From Pseudomonas sp. MTM4 (GTDB lineage: Bacteria; Pseudomonadota; Gammaproteobacteria; Pseudomonadales; Pseudomonadaceae): a stretch of DNA of 64,000 nucleotides. Shown here in pieces: positions 30,003 through 37,600 of the stretch. Both the position numbers and the translations under genes were made by a program. Numbering within the stretch: position 1 is the stretch's first letter; each line of letters starts with the position of its first letter. Below the pieces are notes generated by a model that did not search any database, was not told the DNA's origin, and worked only from the letters and a program-made list of their open reading frames with translations. The stretch is from assembly GCF_019355055.1 (NCBI RefSeq), contig NZ_CP048411.1:496001-560000 (forward strand), in the 5' to 3' direction.

Positions 30003-30947
30003 TCAGTATTTCTCGGTGAGATTCTTGCCGAGCATCCGCACCAGGATGATCGCCGCGATATTGGCGATGACCACCGCGATCAGCCCGCCTGCCGACGCCA
30101 TGCCGACATCGAACTGCAACAGCGCCTGGTTGTAGATCAGGTAGGCGAGGTTGGTGGAGGCATAACCGGGGCCGCCGCTGGTGGTGGTGAAGATTTCAGC
30201 GAATATTGAGAGCAGGAAGATGGTTTCGATCATCACCACTACCGCTATCGGGCGGGCCAGGTGCGGCAGCGTCAGGTGCCAGAAGATGGCGATGGGGCCG
30301 GCACCGTCGAGGCGCGCCGCCTCCTTCTGCTCCTGGTCCAGCGACTGCATGGCGGTCATCAGGATCAGGATGGCGAAGGGCAGCCATTGCCAGGAGACGA
30401 TGATCACGATGGATGCCAGCGGATGCTGCGCCAGCCAGTCCACCGGCTGGGCGCCGAAGAACTTCCAGACGGCGGCGAGAATGCCCGACACGGGGTGGTA
30501 GATCAGGTTCTTCCAGACCAGCGCGCTGACCGTTGGCATGATGAAGAACGGCGAGATCAGCAGCACGCGGACGATCCCACGCCCGGCGAAATCGGCCGCT
30601 TCCAGCAGTGCCGAGATCAACACGCCCAGCACCACGCTGATCAGCAACACGCTGCCGACCAGGATCAGGGTGTTAGCCATGCCCGGCATGAAGCCGGCGT
30701 CGGTGAGGAAGTAATGGAAGTTCTCCAGCCCGACGAAATCGTTTTCGCCCGGATAGAGCAGGTTGTAACGGATGACCGAGAAATAGACGGTCATCGACAG
30801 CGGTACCAGCATCCACAGCAGTAGTAATGCCACGGATGGGCTTACGAGGAACCAGCTGGGACCGAGCCGCCGGCGACGGCGCTCGGTCGGTTCGCTGTCC
30901 ATGCGAGTGTCGGGAGCCTTGGGCAAGGCAGTGGTTGTGGTAGCCAT
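30003..30947 (-). CDS. mtlF: Polyol ABC transporter permease MtlF
   Basis: 314 aa. A charged N-terminal tail (RRRRRLGPSW) precedes six membrane helices. The EAA loop is EAARLDGAGPIAIFWHLTLP. It is the MalF-type partner of MtlG. AGCACGACC lies upstream of the ATG and the gene follows mtlE by 67 bases. Confidence 0.92.
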   Translation of the reverse strand: MATTTTALPKAPDTRMDSEPTERRRRRLGPSWFLVSPSVALLLLWMLVPLSMTVYFSVIRYNLLYPGENDFVGLENFHYFLTDAGFMPGMANTLILVGSVLLISVVLGVLISALLEAADFAGRGIVRVLLISPFFIMPTVSALVWKNLIYHPVSGILAAVWKFFGAQPVDWLAQHPLASIVIIVSWQWLPFAILILMTAMQSLDQEQKEAARLDGAGPIAIFWHLTLPHLARPIAVVVMIETIFLLSIFAEIFTTTSGGPGYASTNLAYLIYNQALLQFDVGMASAGGLIAVVIANIAAIILVRMLGKNLTEKY

Positions 30948-31014
30948 GGTCGTGCTCCAGATGAAGGAGGGCCGATGAGGGCACAGCGAGCCCTCAATGG
31001 GAGGTAACGGCTGC

Positions 31015-32322
31015 CTACTTGGGATAGCCCGCGCGCTTCATCTCGCGCGTGGTCGACTGCTGCACGGCGGTTAGCATCTGCTCCACCGGCATCTGCCCGG
31101 TGAGGGCGGCGGCAAACATCTTGCCGACCTGGGTGCCGATGGCCTGAAACTCGGGAATGGTCACCAGCTGGATGCCGACATAAGGCACCGGCTTGGCCGA
31201 GGGCGAGGCGGGATCGGCCTGCTTCAGCGATTGCAGGGTAACCTCGGCAAACGGTGCCGCGGCCATGTACTCCTCGCTGTAGGTCGATTCGCGGGTGCCC
31301 GGCGGTACGTTGGCCACGCCATCGGTCTCGGCGACCAGCTTGGCGTAGTCCTTGGAGGTCGCCCAGGCGGCGAAGGTCTTGGCGGCCTCCTTCTGCTGCG
31401 AGCTGGTAGGAATCGCCAGCGCCCAGGAGTAAAGCCAGGCCGATCCCTTGTCGGTGTCCTGATGCGGCGCGAAGGCGAAGCCGACCTTGTCAGCCACCTT
31501 GCTCTGCGAGCTGTCGGTGACGAAGGAGCCAGCCACGGTGGCATCGACCCACATGGCGCACTTGCCCGTGTTGAACAGCGCCAGGTTTTCGTTGAAGCCG
31601 TTGCTGGAGGCGCCCGGTGGACCGTATTTGCTCAGCAGATCGACATAGAAGGTAGCCGCCTTGGTCCATTCGGGACTGTTGAATTCAGGCTGCCATTGCT
31701 CATCGAACCAGCGCGCGCCAAAGGCGTTGGCGACGGTGGTGACCAATGCCATGTTCTCGCCCCAGCCGGCCTTGCCGCGCAGGCACATGCCGTACTGGTC
31801 CTGATCGGGCTTGTGCAACTTCTCGGCGAACTCAGCCATCTGCGTCCAGGTCGGGCGTTCCGGCATCTGCAAACCGGCCTGCTCGAACAGGTCGGTGCGG
31901 TAGTAGGTCATCGAGCTTTCGGCGTAGAAGGGCAGCGCATAGAGGGTGCCGTCGACCGATAGGCCTTCGCGTACCGAGGGGAATACATCGTCGAGATCGT
32001 AATCGGCGGGCAGGTCGGTCATCGGTGCTAGCCAGCCCTTGTCACCCCACAGCGAGGCTTCGTACATGCCGATGGTCAGTACGTCGAACTGCCCGCCCTG
32101 GGTGGCGATGTCAGTGGTCAAGCGCTGGCGCAGTACGTTCTCTTCAAGTACGACCCAGTTGAGATCGATCTCTGGATTCTGTTGTTCGAAGGTCTGGGAG
32201 AGGCGCTGCATGCGGATCATGTCTGCATTGTTGACGGTGGCGACCGTGAGGGTTTCGGCCGCGTGGGTCGCGCCGATCATCGCAATACAGGTGGTGCCGA
32301 GCAGCAGTTTGACGGTTTTCAT
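31015..32322 (-). CDS. mtlE: Polyol ABC transporter substrate-binding protein MtlE
   Basis: 435 aa. Signal peptide MKTVKLLLGTTCIAMIGATHA, then a CUT1 binding protein fold with LTVATVNNADMIRM and FDVLTIGMYEASLWG. It captures mannitol and related polyols (sorbitol, arabitol) in the periplasm. AGGAG lies six bases before the chosen ATG; the upstream in-frame ATG overlaps it. It is the first gene of the mtlEFGKD-xylB operon. Confidence 0.92.
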   Translation of the reverse strand: MKTVKLLLGTTCIAMIGATHAAETLTVATVNNADMIRMQRLSQTFEQQNPEIDLNWVVLEENVLRQRLTTDIATQGGQFDVLTIGMYEASLWGDKGWLAPMTDLPADYDLDDVFPSVREGLSVDGTLYALPFYAESSMTYYRTDLFEQAGLQMPERPTWTQMAEFAEKLHKPDQDQYGMCLRGKAGWGENMALVTTVANAFGARWFDEQWQPEFNSPEWTKAATFYVDLLSKYGPPGASSNGFNENLALFNTGKCAMWVDATVAGSFVTDSSQSKVADKVGFAFAPHQDTDKGSAWLYSWALAIPTSSQQKEAAKTFAAWATSKDYAKLVAETDGVANVPPGTRESTYSEEYMAAAPFAEVTLQSLKQADPASPSAKPVPYVGIQLVTIPEFQAIGTQVGKMFAAALTGQMPVEQMLTAVQQSTTREMKRAGYPK

Positions 32323-32409
32323 CCTGGACTCCTCTTCCACGGCCAGGGCGGTGGAAGCGCTTATTGTTTTTGTTGTTGCTCGTGTACTGCGTACGAGCGT
32401 CTCGCGAGC

Positions 32410-32439
32410 ATTACAACGCTCGCATCGAGGTGGTTACAA
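32410..32439 (-). promoter_or_regulatory. Probable mtlE promoter
   Basis: On the minus strand TTGTAA (32439-32434) and TGTAAT (32415-32410) are separated by 18 bases, giving a transcript start near 32403 and an 80-base leader. A weak -35 fits a promoter that needs MtlR. Confidence 0.5.
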
Positions 32440-32448
32440 AGCCCTGAC

Positions 32449-32477
32449 TGCACTTCGTTAGATACTTTTTTGCACTT
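32449..32477 (-). promoter_or_regulatory. Probable MtlR operator, two direct repeats
   Basis: AAGTGCA occurs twice on the minus strand, 22 bp apart (32477-32471 and 32455-32449), two helical turns. The nearer copy ends nine bases before the proposed -35. This is the usual arrangement for an AraC-type activator. Confidence 0.6.
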
Positions 32478-32620
32478 TTTGTCTGATCATGCTGGGTGCA
32501 GTGATACGCGGCTCGACAACGGTGAAGAGCACGGCGCAGCGGGGTTACCTATACAGAAAGGCAGCGCAAGCGGCGCCTCGGTAGTCGGGAAGCGACACCG
32601 CGAAGCAATGACGATGCGTA

Positions 32621-33526
32621 TCAGCCGGCCAGGTTCTGCGCCGTCAGCCGCTGCTCGACCAGGCGGCGGTAACACGAGGGCGTCATGCCTTTGAGCTGCT
32701 GGAAGCGGCGATTGAAATTGGAGAGGTTGTTGAAACCGGACTCGAAACAGACGTCGGTGACCGGCTTTTCGTTGTCCAGCAAAAGCTCGCAGGATTTGCT
32801 GATGCGCAGACTGTTCACGAACTCGACGTAGCAACGCCCGGTGGCACGCTTGAAAAAGCGCGAGAAGTAGGTGGGCTTCATGCCCAGATGGCCGGCGACT
32901 TCTTCGAGCGGCAGTTCGCGCATGTAGTTCTCGAAGATGTAGTTGACCGCCATGTTGGTGCGGTCGGCGTGGTTGTCATCTCCCAGCTGCGCTGAGGTAG
33001 TGCCGGACAGCAGTTGATAGTCGTCACAACTGGCGAGCAGTTCGAGCATGATCAGGAAATAGCCGAGACGGGTGGCGCCGCGGCTGTCAGCCACTCGCTG
33101 CATCAATCGACCGGCCTCGGTGATCGTGCGGCGGCAGCGGAACTCGATGCCATAACGCGAGCGTTCGAGCATCGGCGTCAGGCTGCGCAGCTCGGAAAAT
33201 ACGCTGTGGCCCGCTTCGAACAACTCGTCGGTGAAATTGACCAGCATGTCTCGCTTGGCGACGACTTCGCCGTCATCGACCTGGCTGATCCAGTTGTGCG
33301 GTAGATGCGGGCCGGTGAGAAACAGGCTGTCCGGACCGAAGTTGCCCACGTAATCGCCAATGAATACCTTGCCGGTACTGGCGACGATCAGGTGCAGCTC
33401 GTACTCCTTGTGGTTATGCCAACGCACCAGAGGGCAGGGGAAGCCGTGCTCCCGGTAGATCAGCGAGTTGCCGTGGTGGTCGTCCATCAGCTCGTAGGAG
33501 GGATCGGAGATCTTCAGTCCTTTCAT
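32621..33526 (-). CDS. mtlR: AraC-family activator of the mannitol operon, MtlR
   Basis: 301 aa. The N-terminal half is a cupin-like sensor (HNHKEYELHLIVAS, then GPHLPHNWIS). The C-terminal half has two helix-turn-helix motifs: LEEVAGHLGMKPTYFSRFFK and VTDVCFESGFNNLSNFNRRF. The layout matches P. fluorescens MtlR, which activates the mtl operon with mannitol, sorbitol or arabitol. It is read in the same direction as, and just before, the operon. Confidence 0.9.
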   Translation of the reverse strand: MKGLKISDPSYELMDDHHGNSLIYREHGFPCPLVRWHNHKEYELHLIVASTGKVFIGDYVGNFGPDSLFLTGPHLPHNWISQVDDGEVVAKRDMLVNFTDELFEAGHSVFSELRSLTPMLERSRYGIEFRCRRTITEAGRLMQRVADSRGATRLGYFLIMLELLASCDDYQLLSGTTSAQLGDDNHADRTNMAVNYIFENYMRELPLEEVAGHLGMKPTYFSRFFKRATGRCYVEFVNSLRISKSCELLLDNEKPVTDVCFESGFNNLSNFNRRFQQLKGMTPSCYRRLVEQRLTAQNLAG

Positions 33527-33582
33527 TGCACGCTGCGCCGTAGGGTAATTATTGTCAGGGGCTGGACGTTACGTAATCGATT

Positions 33583-33664
33583 GTAGGGTGCGCTATGCGC
33601 ACCGAACGGCGGATGCCGGGAATGAGCTGCGCCCCCGTCGCCGTTGCGCGGAGCACACCCTACG
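33583..33664. repeat. REPIN 1 (GTAGGGTGCGC type)
   Basis: Left unit 33583-33603, right inverted unit 33643-33664, with a 39-base spacer. Each unit contains its own GGTGCGC/GCGCACC palindrome. It lies between mtlZ and mtlR. Slightly diverged copies. Confidence 0.8.
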
Positions 33665-33699
33665 ATGGCCGACCGGCGAAACGGAACAGGACCTATGGT

Positions 33700-34659
33700 T
33701 TATAGACCTGGAACCAAATTCGGCCAGTCAATTTCGTATCGGTAGGGCAGGTCCGGCCCGGTGCGTGAACAGGTGATGGCCGCTGCTTGCACAGCGAATC
33801 CGAGCATCGCCTCGAGTTGTTCGCGATCCAGTTCGGCAAGCCCCGCCGCGGTCTGGACACGCTGCTCATGCAGATAACTCAACAGCGCGGCCTGGAAGGT
33901 ATCGCCCGCTCCAACGGTGTCGCGAACTACCGTAGGCTTTGCGGCTGCGTAGAGCTGACCATGCTTACGGCTGAACAGCTGCGCGCCTTCGCGGCCACGT
34001 GTCAGCAATACCAGTTCACAGCGATCCTTCAACCAGCCTTGGGCAATGCGCTCGGGTGCCTCGCCGGGATAGAGCAACGCGAGATCCTCGTCGCTGACCT
34101 TGATCAGGTGCGCGTGTTTGGCGAACGCGTCGACACGTTCGCGCCAGCGCGGCAGGCTGGGCTCGACGTTGAGGCGTACGTTGGGATCCATGGAGATCAG
34201 GCGCCTGTGGCTCTCACGCGCGACCAGCGTCTGCAGGGTATCGGCGATCGGCGGCACGACCAGACTGTAAGAGCCGACATGAATGGCACAGATATCGTCA
34301 CTCAGCGGCTTGAGGTGCGCTTCCTCGAGCAGACGGTCGGCGCAGCCTTCGCCACGAAAGCTGTAGCGTGGCGAGCCGTCGGCGCCGAGCGCGACCATCG
34401 CCAGGGTGGTGGCTGCTTCGAACGGCACTAAGTAGGTATCGACCACGCCTTCCTCGCTCAGGATCTGGCGCAGGCGTTCACCGAAACTGTCGCTGGAAAT
34501 CCCGCCGAACAAGGCTACCGGCACGCCCAGCCTCGAAAGGCCAACGGCGACGTTGAAGGGTGAGCCGCCCGCAACCGCCTCCAATGTCAGTCGGTTGCTC
34601 GGGCCGTCCCCGGTCGCAGTGAATACATCGAACAAGGCTTCGCCACAGATCAGGTACAT
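33700..34659 (-). CDS. mtlZ: Fructokinase MtlZ (PfkB family)
   Basis: 319 aa from the ATG at 34659. PfkB signatures are present: GGSPFNVAVGLSRLG (about 30-44) and DTVGAGDTFQAALL (about 250-263, catalytic Asp in GAGD). It phosphorylates fructose made by MtlD from mannitol or sorbitol. The open frame extends 41 codons upstream, but that part is not PfkB-like. No strong ribosome site is seen. In P. fluorescens mtlZ is at the end of the operon; here it is upstream of mtlR, split off by a REPIN. Confidence 0.9.
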   Translation of the reverse strand: MYLICGEALFDVFTATGDGPSNRLTLEAVAGGSPFNVAVGLSRLGVPVALFGGISSDSFGERLRQILSEEGVVDTYLVPFEAATTLAMVALGADGSPRYSFRGEGCADRLLEEAHLKPLSDDICAIHVGSYSLVVPPIADTLQTLVARESHRRLISMDPNVRLNVEPSLPRWRERVDAFAKHAHLIKVSDEDLALLYPGEAPERIAQGWLKDRCELVLLTRGREGAQLFSRKHGQLYAAAKPTVVRDTVGAGDTFQAALLSYLHEQRVQTAAGLAELDREQLEAMLGFAVQAAAITCSRTGPDLPYRYEIDWPNLVPGL

Positions 34660-35000
34660 GACAATCGCTGCTGTTGTTGTTTGAGCCGAGCTTAGTACCC
34701 GCTCGATTCTTCGGACAGTACGAAGCGTCCGCCAGACTGATACGTTGTTGTCCTTGATGTTGGGTTCGTCTGATGGACCCACTCCCTAAGCCATGCAGCA
34801 GCCACTTGGCCACAAGCGCTACGGCGTAATACCAAAGCGCCAGTGCTGCCGATCGGTGCCGCCTGTGCTCGGGAGGCAATACGGATGACAGGGCCAAAGC
34901 ACTAGCCATTCGCCGCCATAGCAGCGTATGTGCGCCCCGGTGGCCTTTCGATAATCGCTCCCGTCACGACTGCCTGTCGTCAAATACAGCGGAGAGCGCC
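34660..35000. other. Intergenic region between mtlZ and the porin
   Basis: About 340 bases that must contain two divergent promoters. I see no third gene and no clear operator. A single GGAGAG lies before the porin ATG. Confidence 0.5.
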
Positions 35001-36188
35001 ATGCACAACAACAAGAAAGCCGTTTCAACCCTGCTGCCTCTGGCCCTGGTCAGTGCCGTTGCCATGTCGGTGAGCCAATTGGCATCGGCTGAGATCGTGC
35101 TTTACGACCAGGACGACACCCGTTTTTCCACCGACGGTTACTTCAATACCTTCTACGTCCATAGCGATGTCGATCGTGCCGGCGAGCAATTTGACCGCAA
35201 GCAGTCGCGGGTCAAGATGGGTTTCCTGCCCAATTACATCGGCTTCAACTTCAGCAAGCAGGTCAATGACCTCAAGCTCGGCGGTCGCTCCTCTTTCTGG
35301 GTGACCATCAACGACAGCGACACCAATGGCACCGAAACCGGTATCGACGTTCGCCAGTTCTACGCCACGGTGTCTAACGATGCCTGGGGCGAGGTGCTGT
35401 TCGGCAAGGATTTCGGCCTGTTCGCCCGTTCCAACATCCTGCTCGACGAAATGCTCACCGGCTATGGCCAGGTCAGCGACACCCTGGGGCTGGTGGACGG
35501 TGGCGGCGTGTCCTTCGGCAACATCGGCACCGGCTATCCGTACCCGTTCCCGACATCGCAGGTTACTTACCGCTCCCCGGTCATAAGCGGTGTGCGCGTG
35601 GCGGTCGGCATCATGGACCCGGTGGACACCACTGAGGACACCAGCTCCACCCTCGACAAGGCCTACCAGGAAGAGCCGCGTCTGGAAGCCGAGGTGACCT
35701 ACCAGTTCGAGCTGGGCGGCACCCACCTCTATACCTGGATCAACGCCATGCAGCAGAGCTCGGACAACACCGACGACAGCATCGAGGACGTGACCTCCAA
35801 GGGCCTCGGCTACGGCGTGCAGGCGAAGATGGGCAGCTTCTCGCTGACCGCGTCGGGCTTCCAGGCCGAAGGCATCAACCCGTTCTTCACCAATAACGCC
35901 GGCGAAGCCTTGCTGCGCGAGGTGGACAGCGATGGCTACCTGCTACAGGGCTCCTATCGTTTCGGCAAGAACCGCATTGCGCTGTCGTACGGTAAGACCA
36001 AGGATGACGGCAACGGTCTGGGCACCGCCGCCGATTATGAAACCCGCGGCATCGCGCTGTTCCACGATATCAATGACAACCTCAAGTTGGTCGCCGAACT
36101 CAACGAGTTCGAGATCGCTGGACGCGATACCGGTGCCGTCGACGAAGACACCCGGACTTTTGCTATGGGCGCTGCGCTGAGCTTCTGA
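35001..36188 (+). CDS. Outer-membrane porin (Gram-negative porin family)
   Basis: 395 aa. Signal peptide to residue 30 (SQLASA), then alternating beta-strand sequence and a terminal Phe (GAALSF), the signal for the Bam complex. KMGFLPNYIGFNFSKQV and WGEVLFGKDFGLF are typical of general trimeric porins of the porin_4 family. It is not an OprB sugar porin. It stands between the mannitol and alcohol loci and could serve either. It has its own terminator. Confidence 0.88.
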   Translation: MHNNKKAVSTLLPLALVSAVAMSVSQLASAEIVLYDQDDTRFSTDGYFNTFYVHSDVDRAGEQFDRKQSRVKMGFLPNYIGFNFSKQVNDLKLGGRSSFWVTINDSDTNGTETGIDVRQFYATVSNDAWGEVLFGKDFGLFARSNILLDEMLTGYGQVSDTLGLVDGGGVSFGNIGTGYPYPFPTSQVTYRSPVISGVRVAVGIMDPVDTTEDTSSTLDKAYQEEPRLEAEVTYQFELGGTHLYTWINAMQQSSDNTDDSIEDVTSKGLGYGVQAKMGSFSLTASGFQAEGINPFFTNNAGEALLREVDSDGYLLQGSYRFGKNRIALSYGKTKDDGNGLGTAADYETRGIALFHDINDNLKLVAELNEFEIAGRDTGAVDEDTRTFAMGAALSF

Positions 36189-36208
36189 GCCAAGGGTGCA
36201 GGACAGAG

Positions 36209-36241
36209 GGCTGGCCCCCGTGAGGAGGGCCAGCCTTTTTT
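36209..36241 (+). terminator. Terminator of the porin gene
   Basis: 9-bp arms GGCTGGCCC and GGGCCAGCC with a 9-base loop and a T run. It lies 20 bases after the stop. Confidence 0.92.
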
Positions 36242-36259
36242 GTTATTCCAACGCAGGCG

Positions 36260-36317
36260 ATGCGCGGAGCGCACCCTACGAATGTTTGACGCATGCGTAG
36301 GGTGCGCTCCGCGCACC
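36260..36317. repeat. REPIN 2 (GTAGGGTGCGC type)
   Basis: Inverted units, about 36260-36279 and 36297-36317, with a short spacer. Lies between the porin terminator and nosP. Confidence 0.85.
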
Positions 36318-36436
36318 GATTGGGAGGCGAGGCCCCGCTACCTAGGCACGTGTATTCCGGTACTCAAGTAGCATTTTCGTGCCCAATGCCCTGACCAAGA
36401 ATGTGGGCAATCCGATAGCGGTGCGGGAGGCAGTGC

Positions 36437-37600
36437 GTGAGCGAGCAACAGACGGAAACGATACGCACGGCAATGTCCGAAGCGCGGCTGGCTGAAACGG
36501 TGGCCCAGGATCTGGCGCGCCAGTTGATCCATCCGCACCTGGGTTTCGTGCTGTTCTTCTGCTCCGCCGAGTACGACCTGCCGGCATTGGCCGATGCGTT
36601 GCAGCAGTACTTCGGTGGCGTGCGTCTGGTGGGCTGTACCTCGGCGGGCGAGATTACCGCCCAGGGCTACAGCCGCAGCTGCGTCAGTGCCATAGGCTTC
36701 GACCACCGCAACTTTTCCATTGCCTGCGAGCTGATCGACGAGATGGAGCGCTTCAGCCTGGTCGATGCCCAGCAAATGGTGGAGCGGCTGGGCAGCGCCT
36801 GTCGCAGCAACTCCCTCGCGCCGATCAAGGACCACAGCTTCGCCCTGACCCTGCTCGACGGCCTATCCAGTCGTGAGGAACAAGTGCTCGCGGCGCTCAG
36901 CGCAGCCTTCGGCAGCATTCCACATTTCGGCGGCTCAGCGGGCGACGACAACCACCTGGCTGACACCCACGTCTATTACGACGGCAAGTTCCACAACGGC
37001 GCAGCCATCGTGGTGCTGATCAATACCTGGCTGGATTTCGAGGTGTTCACCACCCACCACATCCTGCCCAATGGCGAGAAGCTGGTGGTCACCCAGGCCG
37101 ACAGCAACGGCCGCCGGGTCTTCGAGCTGAATGCCGAGCCGGCCGCCGAGGAATACGCCCGGTTGATCGGCGTGCATGTTGCCGATCTCGATCATCGGCT
37201 GTTCGCCGCGCATCCGCTGGCGGTGCGCATCAACGAGCAGTACTACGTGCGCTCGATACAGAAGGTCAACGAGGACCTGAGCCTGACGTTCTACTGCGCG
37301 GTGGAGAACGGCATCGTGCTGACGGCCATGCAGCCCGGCCCGTTGATGCCCAATCTCGAAGCGCTATTCCGGCGCCTCGAAAACCGCCTGGGCCCGCCGC
37401 TGCTCACCATCGGCTGCGACTGTTTCCTGCGCCGCCTGGAAATCGAAGCCAACGGTGCCAGCGAGCAGGTGTCGGCTTTTCTCAAGCGCCAGCAGGTGAT
37501 CGGCTTCAACACCTACGGAGAGCAGTTCAATGGCATGCATATCAACCAGACCTTCACCGGTGTTGCCATTGGCCGACCAGGAGGGCGGGGCGGTCATTGA
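36437..37600 (+). CDS. nosP: FIST-domain nitric oxide sensor NosP
   Basis: 387 aa with FIST N (about 30-215) and FIST C (about 225-365) domains. It starts MSEQQTETIRTAMSEARLAE and has LVGCTSAGEITAQGY, a typical FIST segment. In P. aeruginosa the same pair (PA1975-PA1976) is NosP, a haem protein that senses NO and inhibits the adjacent kinase NahK. The next gene here is the kinase, overlapping by 71 bases, so the pairing is conserved. Haem ligands were not identified. Confidence 0.87.
   Translation: MSEQQTETIRTAMSEARLAETVAQDLARQLIHPHLGFVLFFCSAEYDLPALADALQQYFGGVRLVGCTSAGEITAQGYSRSCVSAIGFDHRNFSIACELIDEMERFSLVDAQQMVERLGSACRSNSLAPIKDHSFALTLLDGLSSREEQVLAALSAAFGSIPHFGGSAGDDNHLADTHVYYDGKFHNGAAIVVLINTWLDFEVFTTHHILPNGEKLVVTQADSNGRRVFELNAEPAAEEYARLIGVHVADLDHRLFAAHPLAVRINEQYYVRSIQKVNEDLSLTFYCAVENGIVLTAMQPGPLMPNLEALFRRLENRLGPPLLTIGCDCFLRRLEIEANGASEQVSAFLKRQQVIGFNTYGEQFNGMHINQTFTGVAIGRPGGRGGH

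Noticed and set aside
34831..34844. TACCAAAGCGCCAG before the porin as a motif copy
   Set aside because: Lacks the AG at positions 10-11.
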